DNA of 64,000 nt, taken from NCBI RefSeq assembly GCF_004348685.1, contig NZ_SMKO01000019.1:21308-85307 (forward strand). The letters are read 5' to 3'. This document shows, piece after piece, positions 54,841 to 63,268 of this stretch. Each line of letters begins with the position of its first letter. Position 1 is the stretch's first letter. Position numbers and translations under genes: made by a program. A model generated the notes under the pieces. The model had not been told where the DNA came from. It searched no databases and saw only the letters and a program-made list of their open reading frames with translations. This stretch comes from Nonomuraea deserti. GTDB lineage: Bacteria; Actinomycetota; Actinomycetes; Streptosporangiales; Streptosporangiaceae.

Positions 54841-55890
54841 CTAAGCCGCTTCCGCAGCCTGGCGAAGGGCAAGCCCTGCCCCGAGGATGTTGACCGCCGC
54901 GTTCACGTCGGCGTGGGCGGCATGCCCGCACGCCGTACAGGCGGAATCGGCCTGGGTGACGCGATTCTCCTTCGCGCAGTGCCCGCAGCGGGCACAGGTG
55001 CGGGAGGTGCCGTCGGGGTTCACCGCGATCAGCGTGCGACCGGCGCTTTCAGCCTTGTGCGCGAGGATCGTCAGGAACACCCCCCAGCCCGCGTCCAGGA
55101 TGCTCCGGTTGAGGCCGGACTCGGCGGCGACGTTGCGGCCGGGCTGCTCGATCGTGCCGGACGCCGAGCGGGTCATGTTCGTGATCCGCGGGTCCTCGTG
55201 CACGATCACGTCATAGGTGCGGACCAGGGCGAGCGCGGCCTTGTGCGCGCCGTCCAAACGTTGCCTGCGCACCTTGGCGTGCAGCGCGGCGGCGCGGGCC
55301 ACCGCCTTGCGCCGCCGCTGGGAGCCTCGTTTCCTGCGGGCGAGGTCGCGCTGGGCGTCGGCCAGGCGGCCGGCGGTGGCGGCCAGGTGGCGGGAGTTGG
55401 CCACCCGGCCACCGTCGGAGGTGGTGACGAGCGAGGCCACGCCCATGTCGATACCCGCGACCGCGCCGGTGGCGGGCAGCGGTTCGGCGGGCACGTCGTC
55501 GCACGACAGGACCACGAACCAGCGGGAGCCCTCGCGTTTGACACTGATCGTCTTCACCTGGCCGCGTACGGGCCGGTGCTGGTGGACGCGGACGTGCCCG
55601 ACCCCTTGGAGCCGCACGTAGGTCGCGGTGGAGTGGCCGGACCGGGAGTCCCACCGGCAGCCGTCGCCGTCCTTGGGCCACTCGACCGTGTCGAACCGGC
55701 CGCGCCCTTTGAAACGCGGGAAGCCCGGCGCGCGCCCCTCGCCGACCCGCTTGAAGAACGCGACGAACGCCTTGTCGAGCCGTCGCAGGGTGGCCTGCTG
55801 GGAGGCGAACGACCTACGCGCCTGCCCGTCCGGGTCGTCGGCACGGGCGTGTTTCAGCTCGGCCGACTGGTCGCCGTAGCGGACGCTCAC
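54841..55890 (-). CDS. tnpB: TnpB transposon-encoded nuclease (RuvC type), N-terminally shortened
   Basis: 349 residues. The RuvC catalytic triad is intact: Asp148 (GIDMGV), Glu232 (VHEDPRI) and Asp328 (HADVNAA). The zinc finger has Cys299/302 and Cys318/321 (TCARCG, CTACG). These are RNA-guided nucleases ancestral to Cas12. The only in-frame start is a GTG after AKAGVSV. Translated upstream, the frame still gives a recognisable piece (ANRYRGVVVTDRAAYAKAG) and then a stop, so about 35-40 N-terminal residues are missing and the protein may be non-functional. Confidence 0.88.
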   Translation of the reverse strand: MSVRYGDQSAELKHARADDPDGQARRSFASQQATLRRLDKAFVAFFKRVGEGRAPGFPRFKGRGRFDTVEWPKDGDGCRWDSRSGHSTATYVRLQGVGHVRVHQHRPVRGQVKTISVKREGSRWFVVLSCDDVPAEPLPATGAVAGIDMGVASLVTTSDGGRVANSRHLAATAGRLADAQRDLARRKRGSQRRRKAVARAAALHAKVRRQRLDGAHKAALALVRTYDVIVHEDPRITNMTRSASGTIEQPGRNVAAESGLNRSILDAGWGVFLTILAHKAESAGRTLIAVNPDGTSRTCARCGHCAKENRVTQADSACTACGHAAHADVNAAVNILGAGLALRQAAEAA

Positions 55891-56037
55891 GCCCGCCTTG
55901 GCGTAGGCGGCACGATCGGTAACGACAACACCACGATACCGGTTGGCGCCGACGAACCAGGAAGGACATCCGTGATGCGCAGACCTGACAGGTCAGGGCA
56001 CGCTCGGGCCTTGGCGGCCCTCCCGCTCCCGAATCCC

Positions 56038-56057
56038 CCGTCGCCTCAAGGCGACGG
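56038..56057. repeat. Left-end hairpin of the TnpB element
   Basis: CCGTCGCC pairs with GGCGACGG around a TCAA loop, 18 bp upstream of the Gfo-DUF6807 start codon. Same architecture as the hairpin at the other end. Confidence 0.7.
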
Positions 56058-56075
56058 TCCCCTCGGGAGACTCTG

Positions 56076-57992
56076 ATGGCCCCGGCGAGAATCGTGCTGG
56101 CCGGAGCCCACGGGCACGGCCGCCACCATCTGCGCCGGCTGCACCTGCTGTCGGACTCCGGCGTGGCCGAGCTGGCCGGAATCTGCGACGTGCGCCCGGT
56201 CGAGGTGGGCTTCGGCGCGCCCCTGCAGTCGTCCGACCTGCGCGAGCTGATCGCGAAGACCGGCGCGGAGATCACGATCATCTGCACGCCGATCCACACC
56301 CACGCCGACCTCGCGGTGACCGCGCTGCACGCGGGCTCGCACGTGCTGCTGGAGAAGCCGCCGGCGGCGACGCCCGAGGCGCACCGGAGGATCGCCGCGG
56401 CCGTCGCGGAGACGGGGCTGGCCTGCCAGGTCGGCTTCCAGTCGCTCGGCTCCGCGGCGATCCCGGCGCTGCGCCACCTGATCGCGAGCGGCGGCCTCGG
56501 GCGGGTGCGCGGCATCGGCGGCGCGGGCGCCTGGGAGCGTCCCGTCTCCTACTTCACCCGCTCGGCCTGGTCGGGCAGGCGCCGGCTGGACGGCGTCGAC
56601 GTGGTGGACGGCGCGCTCACGAACCCGTTCGCGCACGCCGTGGCCACCGCCCTGGCCCTGGCGGACGGCCCGATCGCGGAGATCGAGACCGAGCTCTACC
56701 GCGCCAACGCGATCGAGTCGGACGACACGTCGTGCGTGCGGATCCGCCTGGACGACGGCCTCGTGCTCACCGTCGCGGTGTCGTTGTGCGCGCCTGAGCG
56801 GCACGAGCCGTACCTGGTGGTGCACGGCGACGCGGGCCGGGCCACGCTCGTCTACACCCAGGACAGCGTCAAGGTCGAGCTGCCGGACGGGTCGGTCACG
56901 ACCACCGTGTACGACCGCGCCGACCTGCTGGAGAACCTGCTCGACCACGTGCGCACGGGCACCCCGCTGCTGGTCCCGCTGGCCCGTACGGACAGGTTCA
57001 CGCAGGTGCTGGACGCGGTGCGGCTGGCGCCCGAGCCGCTGCCGATCGCCGAGCGGCACCAGGAGGTCGAGCGGGACGGCGGGGGCGGGGTCGTGCGCCG
57101 GGTCCTGCCGGGCATCGCCGGCCTCACCGCCCGCAGCGCCGAGCGGCTGGCGCTCTACTCCGAGCTGGACGTGCCATGGACCCGGGTGGAGCTGCTGGCC
57201 GGCGACCGCGCGGTGGCCCGCTACGAGACGCGGCCCGACCTGCCGGCGACCGACTCGCCCCGCCCCTACCTGCACCGGGTGCGTACGCTGGGCGGCGTCG
57301 AGGTCACCGAGGTCAGGCCCGAGGACCACGTCCACCACCTCGGCGCCGGCGTGGCCATCGCGGACCTGGGCGGGGCGAACTTCTGGGGCGGCCGCACCTA
57401 CGTCAGGGACCAGGGGCCCACCTGGCTCGACGATCACGGCGTCCAGCGGCACGTGGCGTTCTCCCGGCTGCACGACGGCGGTTTCGTCGAGCAGCTGGAG
57501 TGGATCGGGCCCGGCGGCAGGCTGATGGCCCGCGAGGAGCGCACGGTCACCGTACGGCCGCTCCGGGGCGCCTGGGCCCTGGACTTCGCGTTCACCCTCA
57601 CCAACCTCACCGGAGCCCCGCTGGAGATCAACAGCTCGGCCACCAAGGGCCGCGCGGGCGCCGGCTACGGCGGTTTCTTCTGGCGCGCGCCCGGCAGCTC
57701 GACCGCGAGGACGACCCTCCCGGGGGACGAGCGGGCGGTGCACGGCAGCCGGGACCGCTGGATCGCCATGTCCGGCACCGACCCGGCCGGCCGGGACTGG
57801 ACACTGGTGTTCGCGCAGGACGGCGACGACCCCTGGTTCGTGCGCGTCGAGGAGTATCCGGGGGTGGGCCAGGCGCTGGCGTGGGACCGGCCGCTGACCG
57901 TCGAGGACACGCTGACCATGCGCGTCGTCACGGCGGTGGTGGACGGGAGGCTCGACCACGCGGCGGCCGCCGCGCTCGCCGCCGGGCTCTGA
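56076..57992 (+). CDS. Fusion of Gfo/Idh/MocA oxidoreductase with DUF6807/PmoA-like domain
   Basis: 638 residues. The N-terminal part (about 1-345) is a Gfo/Idh/MocA oxidoreductase: ARIVLAGAHGHGRHHL Rossmann loop, HVLLEKPPAAT (EKP motif near 93) and a C-terminal domain with VDGALTNPFAHAVATAL. From about 365 to 620 follows a PmoA/DUF6807 domain (RPYLHRVRTLGG near 395, DHVHHLGAGVAIADLGGANFWGG near 425). DUF6807 proteins are common next to sugar oxidoreductases, but here the two are one polypeptide, suggesting a dehydrogenation-linked two-step reaction on a sugar acid. The ATG follows CGGGAGACT; the TnpB element ends just upstream. It was probably the fourth gene of the catabolic operon. Confidence 0.85.
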   Translation: MAPARIVLAGAHGHGRHHLRRLHLLSDSGVAELAGICDVRPVEVGFGAPLQSSDLRELIAKTGAEITIICTPIHTHADLAVTALHAGSHVLLEKPPAATPEAHRRIAAAVAETGLACQVGFQSLGSAAIPALRHLIASGGLGRVRGIGGAGAWERPVSYFTRSAWSGRRRLDGVDVVDGALTNPFAHAVATALALADGPIAEIETELYRANAIESDDTSCVRIRLDDGLVLTVAVSLCAPERHEPYLVVHGDAGRATLVYTQDSVKVELPDGSVTTTVYDRADLLENLLDHVRTGTPLLVPLARTDRFTQVLDAVRLAPEPLPIAERHQEVERDGGGGVVRRVLPGIAGLTARSAERLALYSELDVPWTRVELLAGDRAVARYETRPDLPATDSPRPYLHRVRTLGGVEVTEVRPEDHVHHLGAGVAIADLGGANFWGGRTYVRDQGPTWLDDHGVQRHVAFSRLHDGGFVEQLEWIGPGGRLMAREERTVTVRPLRGAWALDFAFTLTNLTGAPLEINSSATKGRAGAGYGGFFWRAPGSSTARTTLPGDERAVHGSRDRWIAMSGTDPAGRDWTLVFAQDGDDPWFVRVEEYPGVGQALAWDRPLTVEDTLTMRVVTAVVDGRLDHAAAAALAAGL

Positions 57993-58038
57993 GCCCTGAT
58001 CGCCCGCCGGGCTATGAGCCTCAGCCACCCGCCGTGCA

Positions 58039-58064
58039 CTGAGCCCTGATCGCGCAGGGCTCAG
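58039..58064. terminator. Hairpin between convergent genes
   Basis: CTGAGCCCTG (58039-58048) pairs perfectly with CAGGGCTCAG (58055-58064) around a 6-nt loop, spanning the stop of the TetR gene and following the Gfo-DUF6807 stop. TGAGCCCTGATCGC is also duplicated 50 bp to the left (about 57990). Confidence 0.7.
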
Positions 58065-58750
58065 AGCTGATCGTGCCGCTCCGGGCCGTCGGGCCCCGGA
58101 GGTCGCGGGCCTTCGTCGCGGCCCGAGCCGGACCTGAGCAGCCGCAGCGCGCCCCGCGACAGGGCCACCAGGATGTCGGCCGCCTCGTCGAGGTCGGGGT
58201 AGCGGCCCTCCAGGTGGCCGATGGCGAGGGCGTTGGTGGCCGCGTTGATCCCGTCGGCGATCATCTCCAGCCGCCGCCTGCCGTGCTCGTCGTCGGCGGT
58301 GTAGCCGAGGGCGGCCAGGTCGGCGGCGTGGTGCTCGCGGTAGGCGGCGGCGGTCTCCTTGGCGAAGTCGCGCAGCGAGGACGACGGGTCGTGCCGGGCC
58401 CGCAGCTGGATGCGGAGCAGCTCGGGGTGGCGGCAGACGGCCTCCAGGGGGATGCGGAAGGTGTCGCGGTGGCGTTCGAGGTCGCCGGGGGCCTCGCGGG
58501 CGGCCCGGCGCGCCTCGCGCATGGAGTGGCGCAGCCGCCGGCCGCCCTCCTCGGCGAGCACCCGCAGCAGTTCCTGCATGTCCTTGAAGTGCACGTAGAA
58601 GCTCGACTGCGCGATGCCGGCGGCCTTGGCGACCTTGACGGTCGTCAGGCCGGCCTCTCCCTCCTCGTCGAGGATCGCGAGCGCGGCCCTGATCAGCTTG
58701 CGACGGGTCAGGTCTTTCGCCGCGCTCCTGCTGAGCGGCGTGCTCGTCAT
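58061..58750 (-). CDS. TetR-family regulator
   Basis: 229 residues from the ATG at 58750. The HTH is at about residues 33-54 (AGLTTVKVAKAAGIAQSSFYVHFKDMQ). The C-terminal ligand-binding domain is long and Arg/Ala-rich, with a Pro-rich tail (GPRPPGPDGPERHDQL). Divergent from the peptide-type ABC operon; a perfect 30-bp palindrome lies 46 bp upstream of the start and 32 bp before the binding-protein ATG, so it most likely represses both. Confidence 0.9.
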   Translation of the reverse strand: MTSTPLSRSAAKDLTRRKLIRAALAILDEEGEAGLTTVKVAKAAGIAQSSFYVHFKDMQELLRVLAEEGGRRLRHSMREARRAAREAPGDLERHRDTFRIPLEAVCRHPELLRIQLRARHDPSSSLRDFAKETAAAYREHHAADLAALGYTADDEHGRRRLEMIADGINAATNALAIGHLEGRYPDLDEAADILVALSRGALRLLRSGSGRDEGPRPPGPDGPERHDQL

Positions 58751-58796
58751 CGATGCCCTCCCCTCCCGTAACGATTCTCCCGCGGCTCTTGTGCGG

Positions 58797-58826
58797 AATT
58801 TCACCGATAGTACTATCGGTGAAATT
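58797..58826. promoter_or_regulatory. Perfect 30-bp palindromic operator
   Basis: The 15-nt left arm AATTTCACCGATAGT is followed directly by its exact reverse complement, giving 30 bp with no mismatch. It is the only AT-rich stretch in the divergent spacer between the TetR gene and the ABC operon, and fits a TetR dimer or pair of dimers. Confidence 0.85.
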
Positions 58827-58858
58827 GCTCTCGGGGGGCTGACCGGGAGGAGGCGTGG

Positions 58859-60475
58859 ATGAAACGCTGGAGAACGCCGGCCACGTTGATGCTGGCAGCG
58901 GCGGTGATGCTGGCGTGCAGCGGGCAGCGGCCCGTCGCCGCCCCGCAGGCGGGCGCGTCCGGCCCCGTCCAGGGCGGGCGCCTGGTGTACGGGCTGAGCG
59001 CGGACGCCAACGGGTTCAACCCCGTCACCGACCAGTTCGCGGGGCAGAGCTACAGCATGGCGGGCACGATCATCGAGACCCTGACGGCCGTGGACGCGAA
59101 CGGCGGCTGGAAACCGAACCTGGCCGAGTCGCTCACCCCCAACGAGCGACACGACGAGTGGACGATCAAGATCAGGGAGGGGATCTCGTTCTCCGACGGC
59201 ATCGGCCTGACCGGTGACGTCGTCAGGGCCAACCTGGAGGCGCAGAAGGCCTCGCCGCTCAACGCCGCGGTGCTGGCGCCGGTCAAGGCGATCGAGCTGG
59301 TGGACCCCATGACGGTCAAGGTCGAGCTCAAGCAGCCGTGGGTGGCCTTCCCCTACTACCTGGACGCGCAGGTCGGCATGATCGTGCCGCCCGCCTCGCT
59401 CAAGGACCCCAAGGCGGCCAGTCTCAAGCCGGTGGGCACCGGGCCGTTCCTGTTCAAGGAGTACGTGCCGGACAACCGCATGGTCGTCACGCGCAACCCG
59501 CGCTACTGGCGGCAGGGGCTCCCCTACCTCGACGAGATCGAGTTCCGCATCCTGCCCGACAGCCAGACCCGCGCCCAGACGCTCGACGCCGGCGGCATCG
59601 ACGCCATGGGCACCTCCCGCGACGAGGACCTCACCAAGTACGGCGCCCAGCAGGACGCGTACACGGTCCACCGGTCGGAGGGCATGGCCGTGGCCGAGTA
59701 CATGTTCATGCTCAACACCACCGTGGCCCCGCTCGACGACCTCCGGGTCCGCAAGGCGCTCGCCCACGCCACCGACCGCGAGACCGTCATCTCGACCCTG
59801 CGCGGCGGGCTGACCGAGCCGGCCGACGGCCCGTGGTCGAAGGACTCCAAGTGGTACGCCGAAGGCGGCGACTACCCCGCGTACGACCTGGACAAGGCCG
59901 CGGCGCTGGTCAAGGAGGTGGAGGCCGAGAAGGGCCCGATCCGCTTCGAGATGATCTCCACGCCCGACCCGAACACCATGCAGGGCATCGAGCTGGCCCA
60001 GGACATGTGGCGCAAGGCCGGCATCGACGTCACGATCAAGCAGGCGGACCAGGCCGACCTGATCAACCGCGCCGTCACCGGCAACTTCGCGGCCACCGTG
60101 TGGACCCAGTTCTCCGCCCCCGACCCCGACGGCGAGTACATCTGGATGCACCAGGCCTACTCCCAGCCCGTCGGCAAGGTGTCGCTCAACTTCACCCGGT
60201 TCAAGGACAAGCAGCTCAGCGACGCCTTCGACGTCGGCCGCACCGACCCGGACGAGGCCGCGCGCAAGAAGGCGTACGCGACCGTGCAGCAGCGGCTGCG
60301 CGAGCTGGTGCCGTACGTGTTCATCGACCACCTGAACACCGGTTCCATCGTGGCCCGGACGAAGGTGCACGGCATCGGCGAGCACCGGCTGCCCGACGGC
60401 GAGAAGGGCCTGCCGCTCACCGGGTCGCCCATCCCCTACCACCCGTTCGCGCAGCTCTGGGTCGACGCGCAGTGA
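58859..60475 (+). CDS. Family-5 (oligopeptide-type) binding lipoprotein
   Basis: 538 residues. A signal peptide ends with a lipobox-like VMLACSG (Cys20). The core is SBP_bac_5: GRLVYGLSADANGFNPVTDQ at the start, WTIKIREGISFSDG, GTGPFLFKEYVPDNRMVVTRNPRYW, DLRVRKALAHATDRETVI. It binds peptides, nickel complexes or similar solutes for the following permeases. Its stop overlaps the permease GTG (GTGA), so the operon is translationally coupled. Confidence 0.92.
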   Translation: MKRWRTPATLMLAAAVMLACSGQRPVAAPQAGASGPVQGGRLVYGLSADANGFNPVTDQFAGQSYSMAGTIIETLTAVDANGGWKPNLAESLTPNERHDEWTIKIREGISFSDGIGLTGDVVRANLEAQKASPLNAAVLAPVKAIELVDPMTVKVELKQPWVAFPYYLDAQVGMIVPPASLKDPKAASLKPVGTGPFLFKEYVPDNRMVVTRNPRYWRQGLPYLDEIEFRILPDSQTRAQTLDAGGIDAMGTSRDEDLTKYGAQQDAYTVHRSEGMAVAEYMFMLNTTVAPLDDLRVRKALAHATDRETVISTLRGGLTEPADGPWSKDSKWYAEGGDYPAYDLDKAAALVKEVEAEKGPIRFEMISTPDPNTMQGIELAQDMWRKAGIDVTIKQADQADLINRAVTGNFAATVWTQFSAPDPDGEYIWMHQAYSQPVGKVSLNFTRFKDKQLSDAFDVGRTDPDEAARKKAYATVQQRLRELVPYVFIDHLNTGSIVARTKVHGIGEHRLPDGEKGLPLTGSPIPYHPFAQLWVDAQ

Positions 60476-61410
60476 TCGTCGTCCACCGGCTGGTCCGGCT
60501 CCTCGTGGTCCTGCTCGTCGTGACCTTCCTCTCGTACGCGCTGCTCAACCTGCTGCCCGGCGACCCGGTCACGCAGATCCTGGGCCTGTCGGCGACCGAG
60601 GAGGCCCGCGCGCAGGTCCGCCAGGACCTCGGGCTGGACCAGCCGCTGCTGGTGCGCTATCTGGGGTGGCTCGGCGGGCTCGTCACCGGGGACTTCGGCG
60701 AGTCGTACATCACCCGGATGCCCGTCGCGAGCGAGCTGGCCGAGCGGCTGCCCGTCACCCTGGAGCTGCTGGTCGCGGCGCAGATCATCGCGCTGGGCCT
60801 GGCCATCCCCGTGGGCGTGGCCGCCGCCCGCCGCGCCGGCCGGGCCCTGGACCAGGCGCTCACCGCGCTCAGCTTCGCCCTGCTGTCGACCCCGGTCTTC
60901 GTGCTCGGCGTGCTGCTGATCCTGGTTTTCGCCGTCACCTGGCAGGTCGTGCCGGCGACCGGCTGGACCCCCATCTCGCTCGACCTGGGCTGGAACCTGA
61001 CCTCGGTGATCCTGCCGGCGATCACGCTCGGCTGCGGCCAGCTCGCCGTCTACGCGCGGCTGTTGCGTACGGATCTGATCGCCACCCTCCAGGAGGACTA
61101 CATCACGCTGGCCCGCGCCCGCGGCCTGTCGCCGCGCCGCATCCTGTGGCGGCACGCGCTGCGCCCGTCCGCCATCTCCCTGGTCACCGCGGTCGGGCTC
61201 AACCTGGGCGCGCTCATCGGCGGCACGGTGATCATCGAGACTCTCTTCGGACTGCCCGGCGTCGGGCGGCTCATCGTCGACTCCATCTTTTCCCGCGACT
61301 ACCTGACGGTGCAGGGAGGCGTCGTGCTGATCTCGGTCGGCTACGTGGCGGTCAACTTCGCGGTGGACCTGGTGTACGCCGCCGTCGATCCCAGGATCCG
61401 GCGTGCGTAG
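60472..61410 (+). CDS. DppB-type ABC permease
   Basis: 312 residues from a GTG overlapping the previous stop. The N-terminal helix is followed by the DppB signature (LNLLPGDPV, RQDLGLDQPLLVRYLGWL), then the loop (YITLARARGLSPRRILWRHALRPSAISLVT, EAA-type). Six membrane helices. Forms the channel with the DppC half of the next protein. Confidence 0.93.
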   Translation: MIVVHRLVRLLVVLLVVTFLSYALLNLLPGDPVTQILGLSATEEARAQVRQDLGLDQPLLVRYLGWLGGLVTGDFGESYITRMPVASELAERLPVTLELLVAAQIIALGLAIPVGVAAARRAGRALDQALTALSFALLSTPVFVLGVLLILVFAVTWQVVPATGWTPISLDLGWNLTSVILPAITLGCGQLAVYARLLRTDLIATLQEDYITLARARGLSPRRILWRHALRPSAISLVTAVGLNLGALIGGTVIIETLFGLPGVGRLIVDSIFSRDYLTVQGGVVLISVGYVAVNFAVDLVYAAVDPRIRRA

Positions 61411-63268
61411 CCGGTTGGGGTGGGGTTTCTGGGCCTCCGCCGGCTGGATCGGGCTGGTGCTGCTGGCCGCCGTCCTGGCCGACGTGCTGCCGCTGGCCCG
61501 CTACGACGAGACGCTGGCCGGGCCGCCGCGCTCGGGGCCCAGCGCCGCGCACCCGTTCGGCACCGACGGCCTCGGCCGCGACGTGCTCAGCAGGGTCGTG
61601 CACGGCGCCCGCGTCTCGCTCGGCGTGGGCGTCGGGGCCGTGCTGCTCGGCCTGGGCATCGGCGCGCCGCTCGGCATCCTGGCCGGCTACCGCCGCCGCG
61701 CCACCGACGCGGTCATCATGGCGGTCAACGACGTGGCGCAGGCCTTCCCCGCGCTGGTGTTCGCGCTGGCCGTGGTGGCCTTCGCCGGGGCAAACCTGCG
61801 CAACGTGCTCATCGTCCTCGGCGTGCTGGGCGTGCCGTCCTGGGTCAGGCTCATCAGGGGAGCCACGCTGACCTACGCCGACCGCGAGTTCGTGCTGGCC
61901 GCCCGCGTGCTCGGCACCCGCGACCGGCGCATCCTGTGGCGGGAGATCGTGCCGAACGTGGCGGTGCCGGCGGCGTCGTACGCGTTCATCGGGATGGCCG
62001 TGGTCGTGGTCGCCGAGGGCAGCCTGGCCTTCCTGGGCCTGTCCGTGCAGGCGCCGACCCCCACCTGGGGCGGGCTGATCAACGAGGGCCGCACGCTCCT
62101 GGAGAGCGCGCCGCACGTGGTGCTGGCGCCCTCGGTGGTGATGTTCCTGACGGTGCTCTCGTTCAACCTGGTGGGCGACCGGCTCAGGTCGCTGACGGAC
62201 GTGCGGGAGAGCGGCCTGGAGCCGGTGCGCCAGGCGGCCGCCGCCCCGCTGCCGTCCGCCGAGCACGAGGTCCGCGCCGACTGCCTGCTGCAGGCGGAGG
62301 ACCTGCGGACGCACTTCGTCACGCCGCGCGGCGTCGTCAAGGCCGTGGACGGCGTCTCCTTCACGCTGCGGCGCGGTAGGACGCTGGCCATCGTGGGCGA
62401 GTCGGGCTCCGGCAAGTCGATGCTGATCCGCTCGATCCTGGGCCTGCTGCCCGGCTCCTCCGTCAGGGGCGGGCACGTCTACCTGTCGGGCGACGACCTC
62501 ACCGGGTACAGCCCCGCCCGGATGCGCTCGGTGCTCGGGCCGCGGCTCGGGACCGTGTTCCAGGACCCGATGACGGCGCTCAACCCCGTACGCACGATCG
62601 GCACCCAGGTGACCGAGCCGCTGCGGGTGCACCTCGGCATGAACCGCCGGCAGGCCCGCGCCGAGGCCGTGCGGCTGCTGGCCTCCGTCGGCATCCCCGA
62701 CCCCGAGCGCACGCTGCGCCGCCACCCGCACCAGCTGTCCGGCGGCATGCGGCAGCGGGTGACGATCGCGATGGCGCTGTCGTGCGGGCCCGACGTGCTG
62801 TTCGCCGACGAGCCGACGACCGCGCTCGACGTCACCATCCAGGACCAGGTGCTGCGGCTGCTGCACCGGCTGCGCGAGGAGCGCGACATGGCGGTGGTGC
62901 TGGTCAGCCACGACCTGTCGGTGGTGGCCCGGTGGGCGGACGAGGTGATCGTGATGTACGCGGGCAAGGTCGTGGAGCGGGGGCCCGCGGCGGAGGTGTT
63001 CGCCCGGCCGCGGATGCCGTACACCGAGGCGCTGCTGCAGGCCGCGCCCCGGCTGACGGACCCCGTGCACCACCGGCTGCGCGTCATCCCCGGCCGGCCG
63101 CCCGACCTGGTGGACCTGCCGCGGGGATGCGCCTTCCAGCCGCGCTGCCCGTACGCGCGGGACCGGTGCGCGCGCGAGGCGCCGCCGCTGACCGGCTCCT
63201 ACGCCTGCTGGTACCCGCGCGACCACGCGGAGGTTCTCAAGGAAAGGGCGGACAGCGGTGGCCGGTAG
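61403..63268 (+). CDS. Fused DppC-type permease and DppD-type ATPase
   Basis: 621 residues from a GTG overlapping the previous gene by 8 bp. The first about 275 residues are a DppC permease (HPFGTDGLGRDVLSRVVHGARVSL; loop FVLAARVLGTRDRRILWREIVPN). A linker leads to an ATPase (about 295-621): Walker A GESGSGKS, signature LSGGMRQR, Walker B DVLFADEP, H-loop VSHDL. The C-terminal oligopeptide-type domain carries a Cys-rich motif (RGCAFQPRCPYARDRC) that binds an Fe-S cluster in some members. Such fusions are frequent in actinobacteria. Confidence 0.93.
   Translation: MRSRLGWGFWASAGWIGLVLLAAVLADVLPLARYDETLAGPPRSGPSAAHPFGTDGLGRDVLSRVVHGARVSLGVGVGAVLLGLGIGAPLGILAGYRRRATDAVIMAVNDVAQAFPALVFALAVVAFAGANLRNVLIVLGVLGVPSWVRLIRGATLTYADREFVLAARVLGTRDRRILWREIVPNVAVPAASYAFIGMAVVVVAEGSLAFLGLSVQAPTPTWGGLINEGRTLLESAPHVVLAPSVVMFLTVLSFNLVGDRLRSLTDVRESGLEPVRQAAAAPLPSAEHEVRADCLLQAEDLRTHFVTPRGVVKAVDGVSFTLRRGRTLAIVGESGSGKSMLIRSILGLLPGSSVRGGHVYLSGDDLTGYSPARMRSVLGPRLGTVFQDPMTALNPVRTIGTQVTEPLRVHLGMNRRQARAEAVRLLASVGIPDPERTLRRHPHQLSGGMRQRVTIAMALSCGPDVLFADEPTTALDVTIQDQVLRLLHRLREERDMAVVLVSHDLSVVARWADEVIVMYAGKVVERGPAAEVFARPRMPYTEALLQAAPRLTDPVHHRLRVIPGRPPDLVDLPRGCAFQPRCPYARDRCAREAPPLTGSYACWYPRDHAEVLKERADSGGR

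Larger units (their letters stand above)
54809..56062 (-). mobile_element. IS200/IS605-type (TnpB-only) insertion element
   Basis: A roughly 1.25-kb element bounded by two perfect 8-bp-stem hairpins (54814-54833 and 56038-56057), the subterminal structures of IS605-family ends, with tnpB between and no tnpA. It lies in the short spacer between the enolase-superfamily gene (stop 54808) and the Gfo-DUF6807 gene (start 56076). Both flanks carry GACT (GGTGACT on the left and GAGACTCTG on the right), so the exact termini are uncertain by a few bases. No target-site duplication is seen, as expected for this family. Confidence 0.75.
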
